The position numbers and the translations under genes are program-made. A model generated the notes under the pieces. The model had not been told where the DNA came from, did no database searches, and saw nothing but the letters and a program-made list of their open reading frames with translations. 64,000 nucleotides of DNA from Salinarimonas sp052380005 (GTDB lineage Bacteria; Pseudomonadota; Alphaproteobacteria; Rhizobiales; Beijerinckiaceae). The stretch lies in NCBI GenBank assembly GCA_052380005.1, contig JBQTCJ010000017.1, one strand, 5' to 3'. The stretch's first letter is position 1; each line of letters starts with the position of its first letter. Shown here piece after piece: positions 24,503-33,935 of the stretch.

Positions 24503-25894
24503 TCATTGCCCGGACGGGGTCTGCGTCCCGTACCAGAGGCCGTCCACCTGCTCGAAATGCACCGAAGGATCGTACACCTCGACGTTAAGCGCCAGCCGAG
24601 GCGGCGCCAGCCGGCCCATCGCCTGAACGACCGAGTAGGCGGCGACCACGCGGTCGCGCTGGGCCGTGATCAGGTTGACGCGCGCGTTCAGGAGCTCCTG
24701 CTGCGCATTGAGCACGTCGAGCGTGGTGCGCTGGCCGACGCGCGCCTCCTCGCGCACGCCGGTGAGCGCGGTCTCGGCGGCGGAGACCTGCGCCTGCGCG
24801 GCCACGATCTGCGCGGTCGAGGCTTCGTACTGCCCCCAGGCGGCGATCACCGCGGCCCGCACCTGCTCGCGCACCAGGTCCACGTCGAATCGCCGCTGCT
24901 GCGCGATCTCCTTGGCCTGGCGCACCCGCGCGGAGACCTCGCCACCCTGGTAGAGCGGCACGTCGAGCCGCGCCACGATCTGGGCGGAGGTCACGCTGTC
25001 CCCGGCGATGTTCGAGCTGTAGCGCTGGTTCACGGACCCCTGGACGCCCAGGCTCGGCAGCAGCTCGCCCTCGACGAGACGCACCTGCGCCTGCGCGGCA
25101 TCCAGAGCGTGGCGCGCCGCGATGATGTTGGGGTTCTCGGCGAGCGCCGTCTGCACCGCGGCGTCGATCGTGCCGGGGATGAGGTTCTGCGGCACGCTGC
25201 CCGGCTGGAGCTGGCGCGGATCGACGCCGACGACCCGGCGGTAGATCGCGATGCTCGAGCGCAGGTTGGCCTCGCCGAGGCTCACCTGGGAGCGCGCGGC
25301 GGCGACGCGCGCCTCGGACTGGGCGACGTCGGTGCGCGTCACCTCGCCGACGTCGAAGCGGTCCTGCGTCTGCCGCAGCTGCTCGCCCAGGACGTCGAAA
25401 TTGTTGGTCTGGAGGTTGAGGATCGCCGTGTCGCGCAGGACGTTCATGTAGGCCTGCACGGCCTGGAACAGCACGTCCTGGACGGACGCCTCGAGGTTCT
25501 GGCGCGCGGCGAAGACCTGGCTCTCGGCCTGGCGCACGGCGGCGGCGGTGCGGCCGCCGTTGTAGATCGACTGGTCGATCTGCAGCCCGATTCCCCGCGG
25601 CGTCAGCGCGGATTCCGTGCGCACACCACGCACGTCGCGCTCGCTCCAGGTGCGACCGATGTCGGCGCTGGCGCTGATGCGGGGGCGATAGCCGGAGAGT
25701 GCGCGGGGCACGTTCTCGTCCGTCGCGCGCACTCCCGCCCGCTCCCCGTTGATGATCGGGCTCGCGGTGTAGGCGCGCGCGAGCGCCGATTCGAGCGTCT
25801 CGGCGCGCGCCCCGCCACCCGGGAGCACGGTCGACAGTCCCAGCGCGGCGGCGATCAGCGCTGCGTTCCAACGGGCGGATCTGGCGCGGGGCAT
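24503..25894 (-). CDS. tolC: TolC-family outer-membrane efflux channel
   Basis: 463 aa. A signal peptide (hydrophobic about 12-28, cleavage near ARAE) is followed by two repeated OEP domains made of long amphipathic helices (for example VQDVLFQAVQAYMNVLRD in the first and VREQVRAAVIAAWGQYEA in the second). The trimer forms the beta-barrel plus periplasmic tunnel that completes type I secretion and RND or ABC drug efflux. It follows the Pcm-like gene with a 235-base gap, an arrangement conserved in Hyphomicrobiales. Confidence 0.93.
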   Translation of the reverse strand: MPRARSARWNAALIAAALGLSTVLPGGGARAETLESALARAYTASPIINGERAGVRATDENVPRALSGYRPRISASADIGRTWSERDVRGVRTESALTPRGIGLQIDQSIYNGGRTAAAVRQAESQVFAARQNLEASVQDVLFQAVQAYMNVLRDTAILNLQTNNFDVLGEQLRQTQDRFDVGEVTRTDVAQSEARVAAARSQVSLGEANLRSSIAIYRRVVGVDPRQLQPGSVPQNLIPGTIDAAVQTALAENPNIIAARHALDAAQAQVRLVEGELLPSLGVQGSVNQRYSSNIAGDSVTSAQIVARLDVPLYQGGEVSARVRQAKEIAQQRRFDVDLVREQVRAAVIAAWGQYEASTAQIVAAQAQVSAAETALTGVREEARVGQRTTLDVLNAQQELLNARVNLITAQRDRVVAAYSVVQAMGRLAPPRLALNVEVYDPSVHFEQVDGLWYGTQTPSGQ

Positions 25895-26129
25895 CACGGG
25901 TTTCCTGAACTGGCCCTGCCCGCGTGGCGCGGTATCGTCCCACGAGCTTCGAGCATCACGCTTGGGCCTCGACGTTTGGGCGGCATGGTCGGCGCAGAAT
26001 ACGGTCGCAGCCGAGTCGAGCAAGGAGAAGCGCCACGCCACCGCCATTTCTCCGACACCCGTTGCCCCAAAACCACGCCGGGGACCCGTCCATCCGGCGC
26101 CTCCTGCGCGAGACACGCGCCCGGATCGA

Positions 26130-26798
26130 TCAGAAGACGAATCCCGGCTCCTCACGGAACGGCGGCAGCAATGGTGCGGCGGCGTCGAAGATCGCGCGCG
26201 ATCCGAACGTGTCGCCCGAGCGCACGAACAGGCTCGCGCGGCTCGTGCGGCTGCCGTCGCCGACGATCACGCCGAGCCGCCCGTCCTCCGCGAGGCAGTC
26301 GAGCAGCGCCTGCGGGCGCACCTGCGCCGCGCCGTTCACGTAGATGACGTCGAAAGGCGCCGTCGCCGGGCAGCCGCCGTCGAGCGGGCCGACCACGACC
26401 TCCACCGATCCCGCCCCATGCTCCGCGAGGAGGACGCGGGTGCGCTCCGCGACGGCCTCGTCCGATTCGAGGATCGTCACCGCAGCGCCGAGCCGCTGCA
26501 TCACCACCGCCTCGTACCCGAGCGCGCTCGCCACGACGAGCGCGCGCTCGCCCGCGCCGAGGCGCAGGTTCTGCAGCAGGCGCCCGAAGATCATCGCGGG
26601 CAGCAGGAAGCGCCCGCCGTCCTGCGTCTGCGCCACGGGGAGGCTCTGGTCGGAATAGGCGAGCGCCTTCGCCTCGTCGGGCGCGAAGGCCTCGCGGGGG
26701 ACCTCGTTCATGGCCGAGAGGATGCCGAGATCGGTGATGTCGTAGGTGCGCAGCTGGTGATCCACCATCATGCGGCGCACGCGGGCGAAGTCGATCAT
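26130..26798 (-). CDS. Protein-L-isoaspartate O-methyltransferase-like protein, degenerate SAM motif
   Basis: 222 aa, the length and fold order of Pcm. It begins with FARVRRMMVDHQLRTYDI, like the tolC-linked Pcm homologues of alphaproteobacteria. The SAM-binding motif I, normally VLEIGTGSGY, reads LVVASALGYEA (about 87-97), with two of three glycines replaced by Ala. The acidic motif II (ILESDE) is kept. Either repair of isoaspartyl residues still occurs weakly or the protein has another role linked to TolC. A different methyl acceptor cannot be excluded. Confidence 0.78.
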   Translation of the reverse strand: MIDFARVRRMMVDHQLRTYDITDLGILSAMNEVPREAFAPDEAKALAYSDQSLPVAQTQDGGRFLLPAMIFGRLLQNLRLGAGERALVVASALGYEAVVMQRLGAAVTILESDEAVAERTRVLLAEHGAGSVEVVVGPLDGGCPATAPFDVIYVNGAAQVRPQALLDCLAEDGRLGVIVGDGSRTSRASLFVRSGDTFGSRAIFDAAAPLLPPFREEPGFVF

Positions 26799-27166
26799 CG
26801 GAGCCTCTCGGATCGGGTCGGCGTCTCACTGCGAACGTCGAGGCTTTTGGTGGATCGGCCCGCAAAAGGCAAGCGGGCGCGGGCGGGCGCGGCCGCTCGG
26901 ATCGGACGTCCCGCCTCCGGGTACGGACCCGCGCAGGCGACGGGGAGCGCTTCTCCCAAGGGCGGATGATCCTACGGACGAGAAGCGCGGGGTAAGCGGC
27001 CGCAGGGTGAGCGGCCGGACGGTGCGGTGTTCCGGTGGGGCCCGGTGCGGTGAGGCCGCGGCCATGCGCCCGGCAGCCGCACGCCCGGCGGATCGTCGTC
27101 GGCGAAGACGACGCGGCCGCCCTCGGGCGAGGCGGCATGATCGCGGTCGGTCGTCGCCGGGAGCGT
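26799..27166. other. Intergenic stretch without recognisable gene
   Basis: 368 bases of GC-rich sequence between the Pcm-like gene start and tRNA-Cys. Several open frames cross it, but their translations are Arg/Pro/Ala-rich with no conserved pattern. It must hold the pcm-tolC promoter; no clear -35/-10 pair or dyad operator was found. Confidence 0.5.
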
Positions 27167-27240
27167 TGGAGGCCTCGCCCGGAATCGAACCGGGGTGCAA
27201 GGATTTGCAGTCCTCTGCGTAACCACTCCGCCACGAGGCC
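27167..27240 (-). tRNA. tRNA-Cys (GCA)
   Basis: Read on the minus strand, the cloverleaf folds fully. The acceptor is GGCCTCG paired with CGAGGCC, and the D arm contains GGAGTGGTTA. The anticodon stem-loop is GAGGA-CTGCAAA-TCCTT with anticodon GCA, and the T arm is CCCGG-TTCGATT-CCGGG. The discriminator base is U73, the identity element for cysteinyl-tRNA, and the CCA end is encoded (27167-27169). Confidence 0.97.
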
Positions 27241-27353
27241 TCACCCGCGGCGTGTCCGTCGCGGGCCATCCTCATATCAGCGTCGCGCGCGCGCTGGCAA
27301 GGGCGAAAATCCGGAGAGATCGCCCCGCTCCATCGCCCGCACCACGCCGACCG

Positions 27354-28466
<1,113 letters not shown>

Positions 28467-28529
28467 GTCCATCCTCCTCGTGATCTGGTTCGTCTTCGCG
28501 AACGTGCTCGCAATCGCGCGACGCGGGGT

Positions 28530-29159
28530 TCAGGCCGCGTCGGGCTGGTTCTCGGGCGCCGCCGCCGCGAAGGCGGGATGCGCGGCGCAGGCCTCCGCCA
28601 CGGCGCGGATCCTCGGGAAGGCCTCGAGCGGCACCGAGAAGCGTCGTGCGTTGAAAACCTGCGGAACGATGTGGAGATCCGCCATGCCGGGCGTCTCCCC
28701 GAAGGCGTAGGGGGCGGGCGCGATCAGCCGCTCGATCGCCGCGAAGCCCTCGCTCACCCAGTGCGCGTACCAGGCGTCGACGGCCGCCTGGTCCGCACCG
28801 AGCCGCTCCTTCAGCCAGCCGAGCGTCGCGAGATTGTTGAGCGGATGGATGTCGCAGGCGACGATCGCGCACACGGCGCGCACGCGCGCCCGCTCGAGCG
28901 CGTCATGCGGCAGCAGCGGCGGCTGCGGCCAGCGCTCCTCGATGAACTCGAGGATCGCCGGCGACTGGATCAGGAACGCGCCCTCGTCCGTCTCGAGCGC
29001 GGGCACGCGCCCCTGCGGGTGGCGCGCGCGCCAGGCCTCGCCGCGGTGCTCGCCCTTCAGGAGATGGACCGTCGCGTGCTCGTAGGGAACGCCCTTCAGG
29101 TTGAGCGCGATCCGCACGCGGTAGGCGGCGGAGGAGCGGAAATAGCCGTGGAGCTTCAT
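28530..29159 (-). CDS. maiA: Maleylacetoacetate isomerase (zeta-class glutathione transferase)
   Basis: 209 aa. The N-terminal thioredoxin-like domain carries the zeta-class motif YFRSSAAYRVRIALNLKG, with the SSxxxRVRIAL glutathione site, followed by the all-helical domain. It isomerises maleylacetoacetate to fumarylacetoacetate, between HmgA and FahA. The ATG at 29159 overlaps the MarR stop (ATGA), so regulator and enzyme are one transcription unit. Confidence 0.93.
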   Translation of the reverse strand: MKLHGYFRSSAAYRVRIALNLKGVPYEHATVHLLKGEHRGEAWRARHPQGRVPALETDEGAFLIQSPAILEFIEERWPQPPLLPHDALERARVRAVCAIVACDIHPLNNLATLGWLKERLGADQAAVDAWYAHWVSEGFAAIERLIAPAPYAFGETPGMADLHIVPQVFNARRFSVPLEAFPRIRAVAEACAAHPAFAAAAPENQPDAA

Positions 29160-29710
29160 CGCGCCCCCTCCGATGCGTCCGAGGGATCGAGGTCGGGCGC
29201 GAGGCTGCGCATGCGCGCGTCGAGCCGGTCGATGAGCCCGAACAGCGTCTCGCGCTCGGCGTCCGTCAGCCCGGTGAACACCGCGCGCTCGAAGGCGAGC
29301 GCCTCGGGCGCCACCGCCTCGTAGATCCCCCTGCCCTCCCGCGTCAGCGCGAGCAGCTCCTCGCGCATGTCCTCGGCGTTCGGCCGCCGCTCGACGATTC
29401 CGCGCTCGGCGAGCGCCGCCACCGCCCGGGAGACCGTCGACTTGTGCATCACCGCGTGCGCCGCGATGTCGCGCGCCGTTCGGGTGTCGAACTGACCGAG
29501 CGTGGCGACGATGCGCCATTGCGGAATGGTGATGCCGAAGCGCTCGGCGTAGATCCGCGCCAGCGCGTTCGACACCGTCGTCGCGATGACGTTCAGGCGA
29601 TAGGGCAGGAAGCGCTCGAGCGTCAGCGCCGGACCGCCGGGCGGCCCGTCGTGCGTGGGAGCGTTCGCTGGCATGTCCGCGAGGGATTCGGCTTGGGGGG
29701 AGGTCCGCAT
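29156..29710 (-). CDS. MarR-family regulator of homogentisate catabolism
   Basis: 184 aa from ATG 29710; a shorter 172-aa start at 29674 is possible, and neither has a strong ribosome-binding site. The MarR winged helix is clear: ITIPQWRIVATLGQFDTRTARDIAAHAVMHKSTVSRAV and wing RRPNAEDMREELLALTREG. It is divergent from hmgA and coupled to maiA. The palindrome at 29725-29740 lies just upstream of its start codon and inside the hmgA promoter region, so it likely represses both directions until a pathway compound binds. Confidence 0.87.
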   Translation of the reverse strand: MRTSPQAESLADMPANAPTHDGPPGGPALTLERFLPYRLNVIATTVSNALARIYAERFGITIPQWRIVATLGQFDTRTARDIAAHAVMHKSTVSRAVAALAERGIVERRPNAEDMREELLALTREGRGIYEAVAPEALAFERAVFTGLTDAERETLFGLIDRLDARMRSLAPDLDPSDASEGAR

Positions 29711-29724
29711 CGTTGACAGAAATC

Positions 29725-29740
29725 GGTTGCTGGTGCAACC
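29725..29740. promoter_or_regulatory. Palindromic operator between the MarR gene and hmgA
   Basis: GGTTGC-TGGT-GCAACC is a perfect 6-base inverted repeat. It lies between a TTGACA hexamer (29713-29718) and CATTAT (29740-29745) reading toward hmgA, and 15 bases before the MarR start codon on the other strand. A repressor bound here would cover both promoters. Confidence 0.65.
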
Positions 29741-29839
29741 ATTATGACCATCGCGGCCATCTTGGCAAGGGCAGCATCCGAGCGTGGCGGCTCGCGCGTC
29801 GCAATCGCGCCGGGCGCCCGCGCCGCACGGGAGACATCC

Positions 29840-31210
29840 ATGACCGTCCACCAGACCACCGGCTTCACGAGCCCCGACCTCCAGGGCCGGGAGACCGCGA
29901 TCGTGCCGAACTACATGTCCGGCTTCGGCAACTCCTTCGAGACCGAGGCGCTCGAGGGCGCGCTTCCGGTGGGCATGAACTCCCCGCAGAAGATCAACTA
30001 CGGCCTCTACGCCGAGCAGCTCTCCGGCTCGCCCTTCACCGCGCCGCAGGCGACGAACCAGCGCTCCTGGCTCTACCGCATCCGTCCCTCGGTGAAGCAC
30101 TCGCACCGCTACGCCCGCGTGGACCGCGGCTTCATCCGCACCGGGCCGTGCCGCGAGGACACGCAGGCCACGATCGGCCAGATGCGCTGGAACCCGGTGC
30201 CGATCCCCGGCGAGGCGCTCACTTTCGTCACGGGGCTGCGCACCATCACCACCGCGGGCGATTCGGACACGCAGGTGGGCATGGCCGCCCACCTCGCCTT
30301 CGTGACGCGCTCCATGGGCAACGAGTATTTCTTCAACGCCGACGGGGAATATCTCGTCGTGGCGCAGGAAGGCCATCTGCGCTTTCGCACCGAGTTCGGC
30401 GTGATCGAGTTCGGGCCGGGCGAGATCTGCGTCATCCCACGCGGCGTGATCTTCAAGGTCGAGCTCGTGGACGGGCCGGCGCGGGCCTACGTGTGCGAGA
30501 ACTACGGCGGCCAGCTCACGCTGCCCGATCGCGGGCCGATCGGCGCCAACTGCCTCGCCAACCCGCGCGACTTCCTCACGCCGGTGGCGGCCTACGAGGA
30601 CGTCGAGGAGGAGAGCTTCCTCTACGTGAAGTGGGGCGGCGACCTGTTCATGACCAAGATCGAGCAGTCCCCGCTCGACGTCGTCGCCTGGCACGGCAAC
30701 TACGCGCCCTACAAGTACGACCTGCGCCGCTTCGCGCCGGTGGGCGCGCTCCTGTTCGACCACCCGGACCCGTCGATCTTCACGGTGCTCACCGCGCCGA
30801 CCGAGACGCCCGGCTCGGCCAACATCGACTTCGTCATCTTCCCCGACCGCTGGATGGTGGCGGAGAACACCTTCCGCCCGCCCTGGTACCACCGCAACCT
30901 GATGAGCGAGTTCATGGGCCTCGTCTACGGCGTCTACGACGCCAAGCCCGAGGGCTTCGTCCCCGGCGGCTTCTCGCTCCACAACCAGATGCTGCCCCAC
31001 GGGCCGGACATGCAGGCCTTCGAGCACGCCTCGAACGTCGATCTCGGGCCCACCAAGCTCGCGGGCACCATGGCCTTCATGTTCGAGACCCGCTTCCCGC
31101 AGCGCGTGACCGCCTGGGCGGCGGGGCTGCCCGAGCTGCAGGATTCGTACATCGACTGCTGGCAGGGCCTGAAGAAGCACTTCGACCCCACCCGGCGCGA
31201 GCCGAAGTGA
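29840..31210 (+). CDS. hmgA: Homogentisate 1,2-dioxygenase
   Basis: 456 aa, the full length of this ring-cleaving Fe(II) dioxygenase, which opens homogentisate to maleylacetoacetate. Characteristic stretches include YMSGFGNSFETEALEGALP near the N-terminus, DGEYLVVAQEGHLRFRTEFG, and the metal-site region PPWYHRNLMSEFMGLVYG followed by HNQMLPHGPD. Start ATG 29840 has GGGAG six bases upstream; an upstream in-frame ATG at 29744 lies in the promoter and is rejected. Transcribed divergently from the MarR-maiA-hppD unit. Confidence 0.95.
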   Translation: MTVHQTTGFTSPDLQGRETAIVPNYMSGFGNSFETEALEGALPVGMNSPQKINYGLYAEQLSGSPFTAPQATNQRSWLYRIRPSVKHSHRYARVDRGFIRTGPCREDTQATIGQMRWNPVPIPGEALTFVTGLRTITTAGDSDTQVGMAAHLAFVTRSMGNEYFFNADGEYLVVAQEGHLRFRTEFGVIEFGPGEICVIPRGVIFKVELVDGPARAYVCENYGGQLTLPDRGPIGANCLANPRDFLTPVAAYEDVEEESFLYVKWGGDLFMTKIEQSPLDVVAWHGNYAPYKYDLRRFAPVGALLFDHPDPSIFTVLTAPTETPGSANIDFVIFPDRWMVAENTFRPPWYHRNLMSEFMGLVYGVYDAKPEGFVPGGFSLHNQMLPHGPDMQAFEHASNVDLGPTKLAGTMAFMFETRFPQRVTAWAAGLPELQDSYIDCWQGLKKHFDPTRREPK

Positions 31211-31283
31211 TCTCGAGCGGAACGCAGCGCCCGATGCGTCCCGCTGCCGCGTCTCGCTCGTACCGCGACCGCGACGTCGGCTC

Positions 31284-31433
31284 TCCCCTCTCCCTCGTGG
31301 AGAGGGGCCGGGGGTGTGGGGCGGTCAGAACTGTCTCAACCGGGTCGAAGTCCGACCGTCGTCGTTGGTCGGGACCGGCGCGGCTTTCCGGCACGCCCCC
31401 CACCCACGGCCCCTCCCCACGAGGGGGAGGGGA
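31284..31433. repeat. Paired-hairpin intergenic repeat, copy 2
   Basis: The left hairpin is CCCCTCTCC-CTCGT-GGAGAGGGG (31285-31307) and the right hairpin is CCCCTCCCC-ACGAG-GGGGAGGGG (31410-31432), flanking a core of about 70 bases. The outer arms are complementary (GGGGGTGTGGGGCG against CGCCCCCCACCC). It fills most of the 254-base gap between the convergent hmgA and TRAP genes. The right stem differs from copy 1 by a T-A to C-G pair change with base-pairing preserved. Confidence 0.8.
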
Positions 31434-31464
31434 GTCGGTCGGCGCGTGCCGGGAGCGGATCGCC

Positions 31465-32574
31465 TCACCCCCGCCCGCGGGTGCGGGCCATGAAGTTGTC
31501 GAAGGCCAGCTCGTTCACCGGCCACCACAGCAGCGCGTCGTCGCGGAAGGCGCGGTAGCTGTCCCACGAGCGCTTGAACGCCTCGTTGGAGGCCGCCGTC
31601 TCGTCGTAGTAGGCGTTCGCCGCCGAGAGCGCCGCCTCCATGACGTCCTGCGGGAAGTAGCGCAGCTCGGCGCCCTTGGAGACCAGCTCCTTGAGCGCGC
31701 CCGGGTTCACCGCGTCGTACTTGGCGAGCATCCAGTTGTTGGCCGCCTCCGAGGCGTGGCGGACGATCGCCTGGTAGTGCGCCGGCAGCGCGTTCCAGGC
31801 CTCGAGGTTGATGGCGGCGTGCAGCATCGCCCCACCCTCCCAGAAGCCCGGCGCGTAGTAGTACTTCGCCACCTCGTGGAAGCCGAGCTTGAGGTCGTCG
31901 TAGGGGCCGACGAACTCCGTCGCGTCGATCGTGCCGCGCTCCAGCGCCGAGTAGATGTCGCCGGGCGCGATCTGCTGGGGCACGACGCCGAGCCGCGCCA
32001 TCACCTGCCCGCCGAGGCCGCCGATGCGGAACTTGAGGCCGTCGAGGTCGGCGAGGGAGTTGATCTCCTTGCGGAAGAAGCCGCCCATCTGAGCGCCCGA
32101 GTTGCCGCAGGCGAGGGAGATCGCGTTCATCGGCGCGAGCACCTCGTTGATCAGCCCCTCGCCGCCGCCGAAGTGCCACCAGGAATGCTGCTGGCGGGCG
32201 TTGAGACCGAAGGGCACGCCGGTGGCGAAGCCGAGGGCCGGCTCGCGGCCGAAGTAGAAGTACAACGGGGTGTGCCCCGCCTCGATCGTGCCGTTCGAGA
32301 CGGCGTCGAGCACCTGCAGGCCGCCGACGATGTCGCCGGGCTTGAAGGTCTGGATGGTGAAATTCCCGTCCGTCGCTTCCGAGACGTAGCGCGCGAACGT
32401 CTCCATCGTGCCATAGATGGTGTCGAGCGAGTTCGGGAAGCTCGACTGCATGCGCCAGGTCACCGAAGGCTGGGACTGCGCGATCGCCGGGGCGGCGATC
32501 GTGGTCGCGGCGGCGGCGCCGGCGCCGAGCCCGGCGGTCTTGAGGAACGCTCTTCTGTTGGGGTTGGTGGTCAT
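31465..32574 (-). CDS. TRAP transporter substrate-binding protein (DctP/TakP type), orphan
   Basis: 369 aa. A Tat signal (NRRAFLKTAGLGAGAAA, residues 5-21) precedes a DctP-type periplasmic fold. The QSSFPNSLDTIYGTMETFA, ALGFATGVPFGLNARQQHSWW and TEFVGPYDDL segments resemble the alpha-keto-acid binder TakP. Such proteins pass ligand to DctQM membrane subunits, but no dctQ or dctM gene is in the window. Located between hmgA and fahA and divergent from fahA by 65 bases, it may capture a keto or aromatic acid feeding the homogentisate route. AAGGA precedes the ATG at 32574. Confidence 0.88.
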   Translation of the reverse strand: MTTNPNRRAFLKTAGLGAGAAAATTIAAPAIAQSQPSVTWRMQSSFPNSLDTIYGTMETFARYVSEATDGNFTIQTFKPGDIVGGLQVLDAVSNGTIEAGHTPLYFYFGREPALGFATGVPFGLNARQQHSWWHFGGGEGLINEVLAPMNAISLACGNSGAQMGGFFRKEINSLADLDGLKFRIGGLGGQVMARLGVVPQQIAPGDIYSALERGTIDATEFVGPYDDLKLGFHEVAKYYYAPGFWEGGAMLHAAINLEAWNALPAHYQAIVRHASEAANNWMLAKYDAVNPGALKELVSKGAELRYFPQDVMEAALSAANAYYDETAASNEAFKRSWDSYRAFRDDALLWWPVNELAFDNFMARTRGRG

Positions 32575-32639
32575 GGGCGGGTCCTTCTCCGGTCGTTTCC
32601 CCTGATGGTCAGACAAGCACGAAAGGTGCGCGCTACGCC

Positions 32640-33647
32640 ATGAAATTAGCCTCTCTCAAGCACGGCCGCGACGGCCGCCTCGTGGTCGTCTCGCGCGACC
32701 TGACGCACGCCACGGACGCCTTTCCCGTCGTCGCCACGCTACAGGCGGCGCTCGACGACTGGGAGCGCGTGGCGCCGCGCCTCGCGGATCTCGCGGAGAG
32801 CCTGGAGCACGGGGCCGTCCCTTCCTTCCGCTTCCACGAGCACGACTGCGCCTCGCCCCTCCCCCGCGCCTATCAGTGGGCGGACGGGTCGGCCTACGTG
32901 AATCACGTGGAGCTGGTCCGCAAGGCGCGCGGGGCCGAGATGCCGGAGAGCTTCTGGACCGATCCGCTGATGTACCAGGGCGGCTCGGACGCCTTCCTCG
33001 GCCCGCGCGACCCGATTCGCATGGCGGACGAGGCCTTCGGCATCGACTTCGAGGCGGAGATCGCCGTCGTCGTCGGCGACGTGCCCATGGGCGCGACGCC
33101 CGAGGTCGCGGCGGACGCGATCCGGCTGGTTATGCTCGTGAACGACGTCTCGCTGCGCAACCTCATCCCGGGCGAGCTCGCCAAGGGATTCGGCTTCTTC
33201 CAGGCCAAGCCCTCCTCCGCCTTCTCGCCCGTGGCGGTGACGCCCGACGAGCTCGGCGCGGCGTGGGCCGGCGGAAAGGTCTCGCTTCCGCTGCTCAGCT
33301 ACGTCAACGGAAAGCCCTTCGGCCGCCCGAACGCCGGCGTCGACATGACCTTCGACTTCCCCCGCCTGATCGCCCACGCGGCGCGCACGCGGCCCTTGTC
33401 GGCCGGAACGATCATCGGCTCGGGCACGGTCTCGAACCGGGACGAGGGCGGCGGCCCCGGGCGGCCGGTCGACCAGGGCGGCCTCGGCTATTCCTGCATC
33501 GCGGAGGTCCGCATGGTCGAGACGATCGCGACGGGCGAGGCGCGCACGCCGTTCCTGAGGTTCGGCGACAGTGTGCGCATCGAGATGAAGGACGAGGCCG
33601 GCCACTCGCTGTTCGGGGCGATCGAGCAGGTGGTGGAGACGGGTTGA
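32640..33647 (+). CDS. fahA: Fumarylacetoacetate hydrolase
   Basis: 335 aa, the shorter bacterial FAH form with an N-terminal lid region and a C-terminal FAH catalytic domain. The conserved metal-ligand region is visible (FGIDFEAEIAVVVGD), as are NDVSLRNLIPGE, KGFGFFQAKPSSAFSP and GTIIGSGTVSN. It hydrolyses fumarylacetoacetate to fumarate and acetoacetate, ending tyrosine/homogentisate breakdown. Lying in the homogentisate cluster, it is more likely the true FahA than a general FAH-superfamily member. Confidence 0.9.
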   Translation: MKLASLKHGRDGRLVVVSRDLTHATDAFPVVATLQAALDDWERVAPRLADLAESLEHGAVPSFRFHEHDCASPLPRAYQWADGSAYVNHVELVRKARGAEMPESFWTDPLMYQGGSDAFLGPRDPIRMADEAFGIDFEAEIAVVVGDVPMGATPEVAADAIRLVMLVNDVSLRNLIPGELAKGFGFFQAKPSSAFSPVAVTPDELGAAWAGGKVSLPLLSYVNGKPFGRPNAGVDMTFDFPRLIAHAARTRPLSAGTIIGSGTVSNRDEGGGPGRPVDQGGLGYSCIAEVRMVETIATGEARTPFLRFGDSVRIEMKDEAGHSLFGAIEQVVETG

Positions 33648-33692
33648 GGGAGGAGGAGGAGCAGCAGCGTCTACCCGCTTCGCCATCGCAAT

Positions 33693-33885
33693 CCTTCCCT
33701 GTAGGAGAAGGTGGCTCGGCGAAGCCGAGACGGATGGGGCGCGCGGGACGCGCGTTCGGCGAAGCCGAATCTATGCAGGGCCGGACGGCTTGGAGGCGCC
33801 CAATTTCCGCTTCGCGGAACGCGCCTTCGGCGCGCCCCATCCGTCCCGCCGCTTCGCGTCGGGCCACCTTCCCCTACAGGAAAGG
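33693..33885. repeat. Long inverted intergenic repeat, CCTTCCC-TGTAG family, copy 1
   Basis: The left end (CCTTCCCTGTAGGAGAAGG, then GACGGATGGGGCGCGC) is mirrored by the right end (GCGCGCCCCATCCGTC ... CCTTCCCCTACAGGAAAGG), about 190 bases in all, with smaller hairpins inside (TTCGGCGAAGCCGAA). It fills the 288-base gap between fahA and the MBL-fold gene. A second copy of the left half lies at 54501-54600. Confidence 0.7.
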
Positions 33886-33935
33886 ATAGGCGCGCCCAAC
33901 CGCCTCGATCAATTGAAGAGCAACGGGAGACAATA

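Noticed and set aside
26770..27222. A 150-codon frame between the Pcm-like gene and tRNA-Cys
   Set aside because: Arg/Gly/Pro-rich translation that runs into the tRNA gene; no start signal or recognisable fold.
29744..29839. Longer HmgA starting at 29744
   Set aside because: The extension would begin next to the operator and promoter elements, and homologues begin near the chosen start as I remember them.
29713..32643. A 976-codon plus-strand frame across hmgA, a repeat and the TRAP gene
   Set aside because: It is out of frame with hmgA and antisense to the TRAP gene. The translation has no conserved motifs and crosses intergenic repeats.
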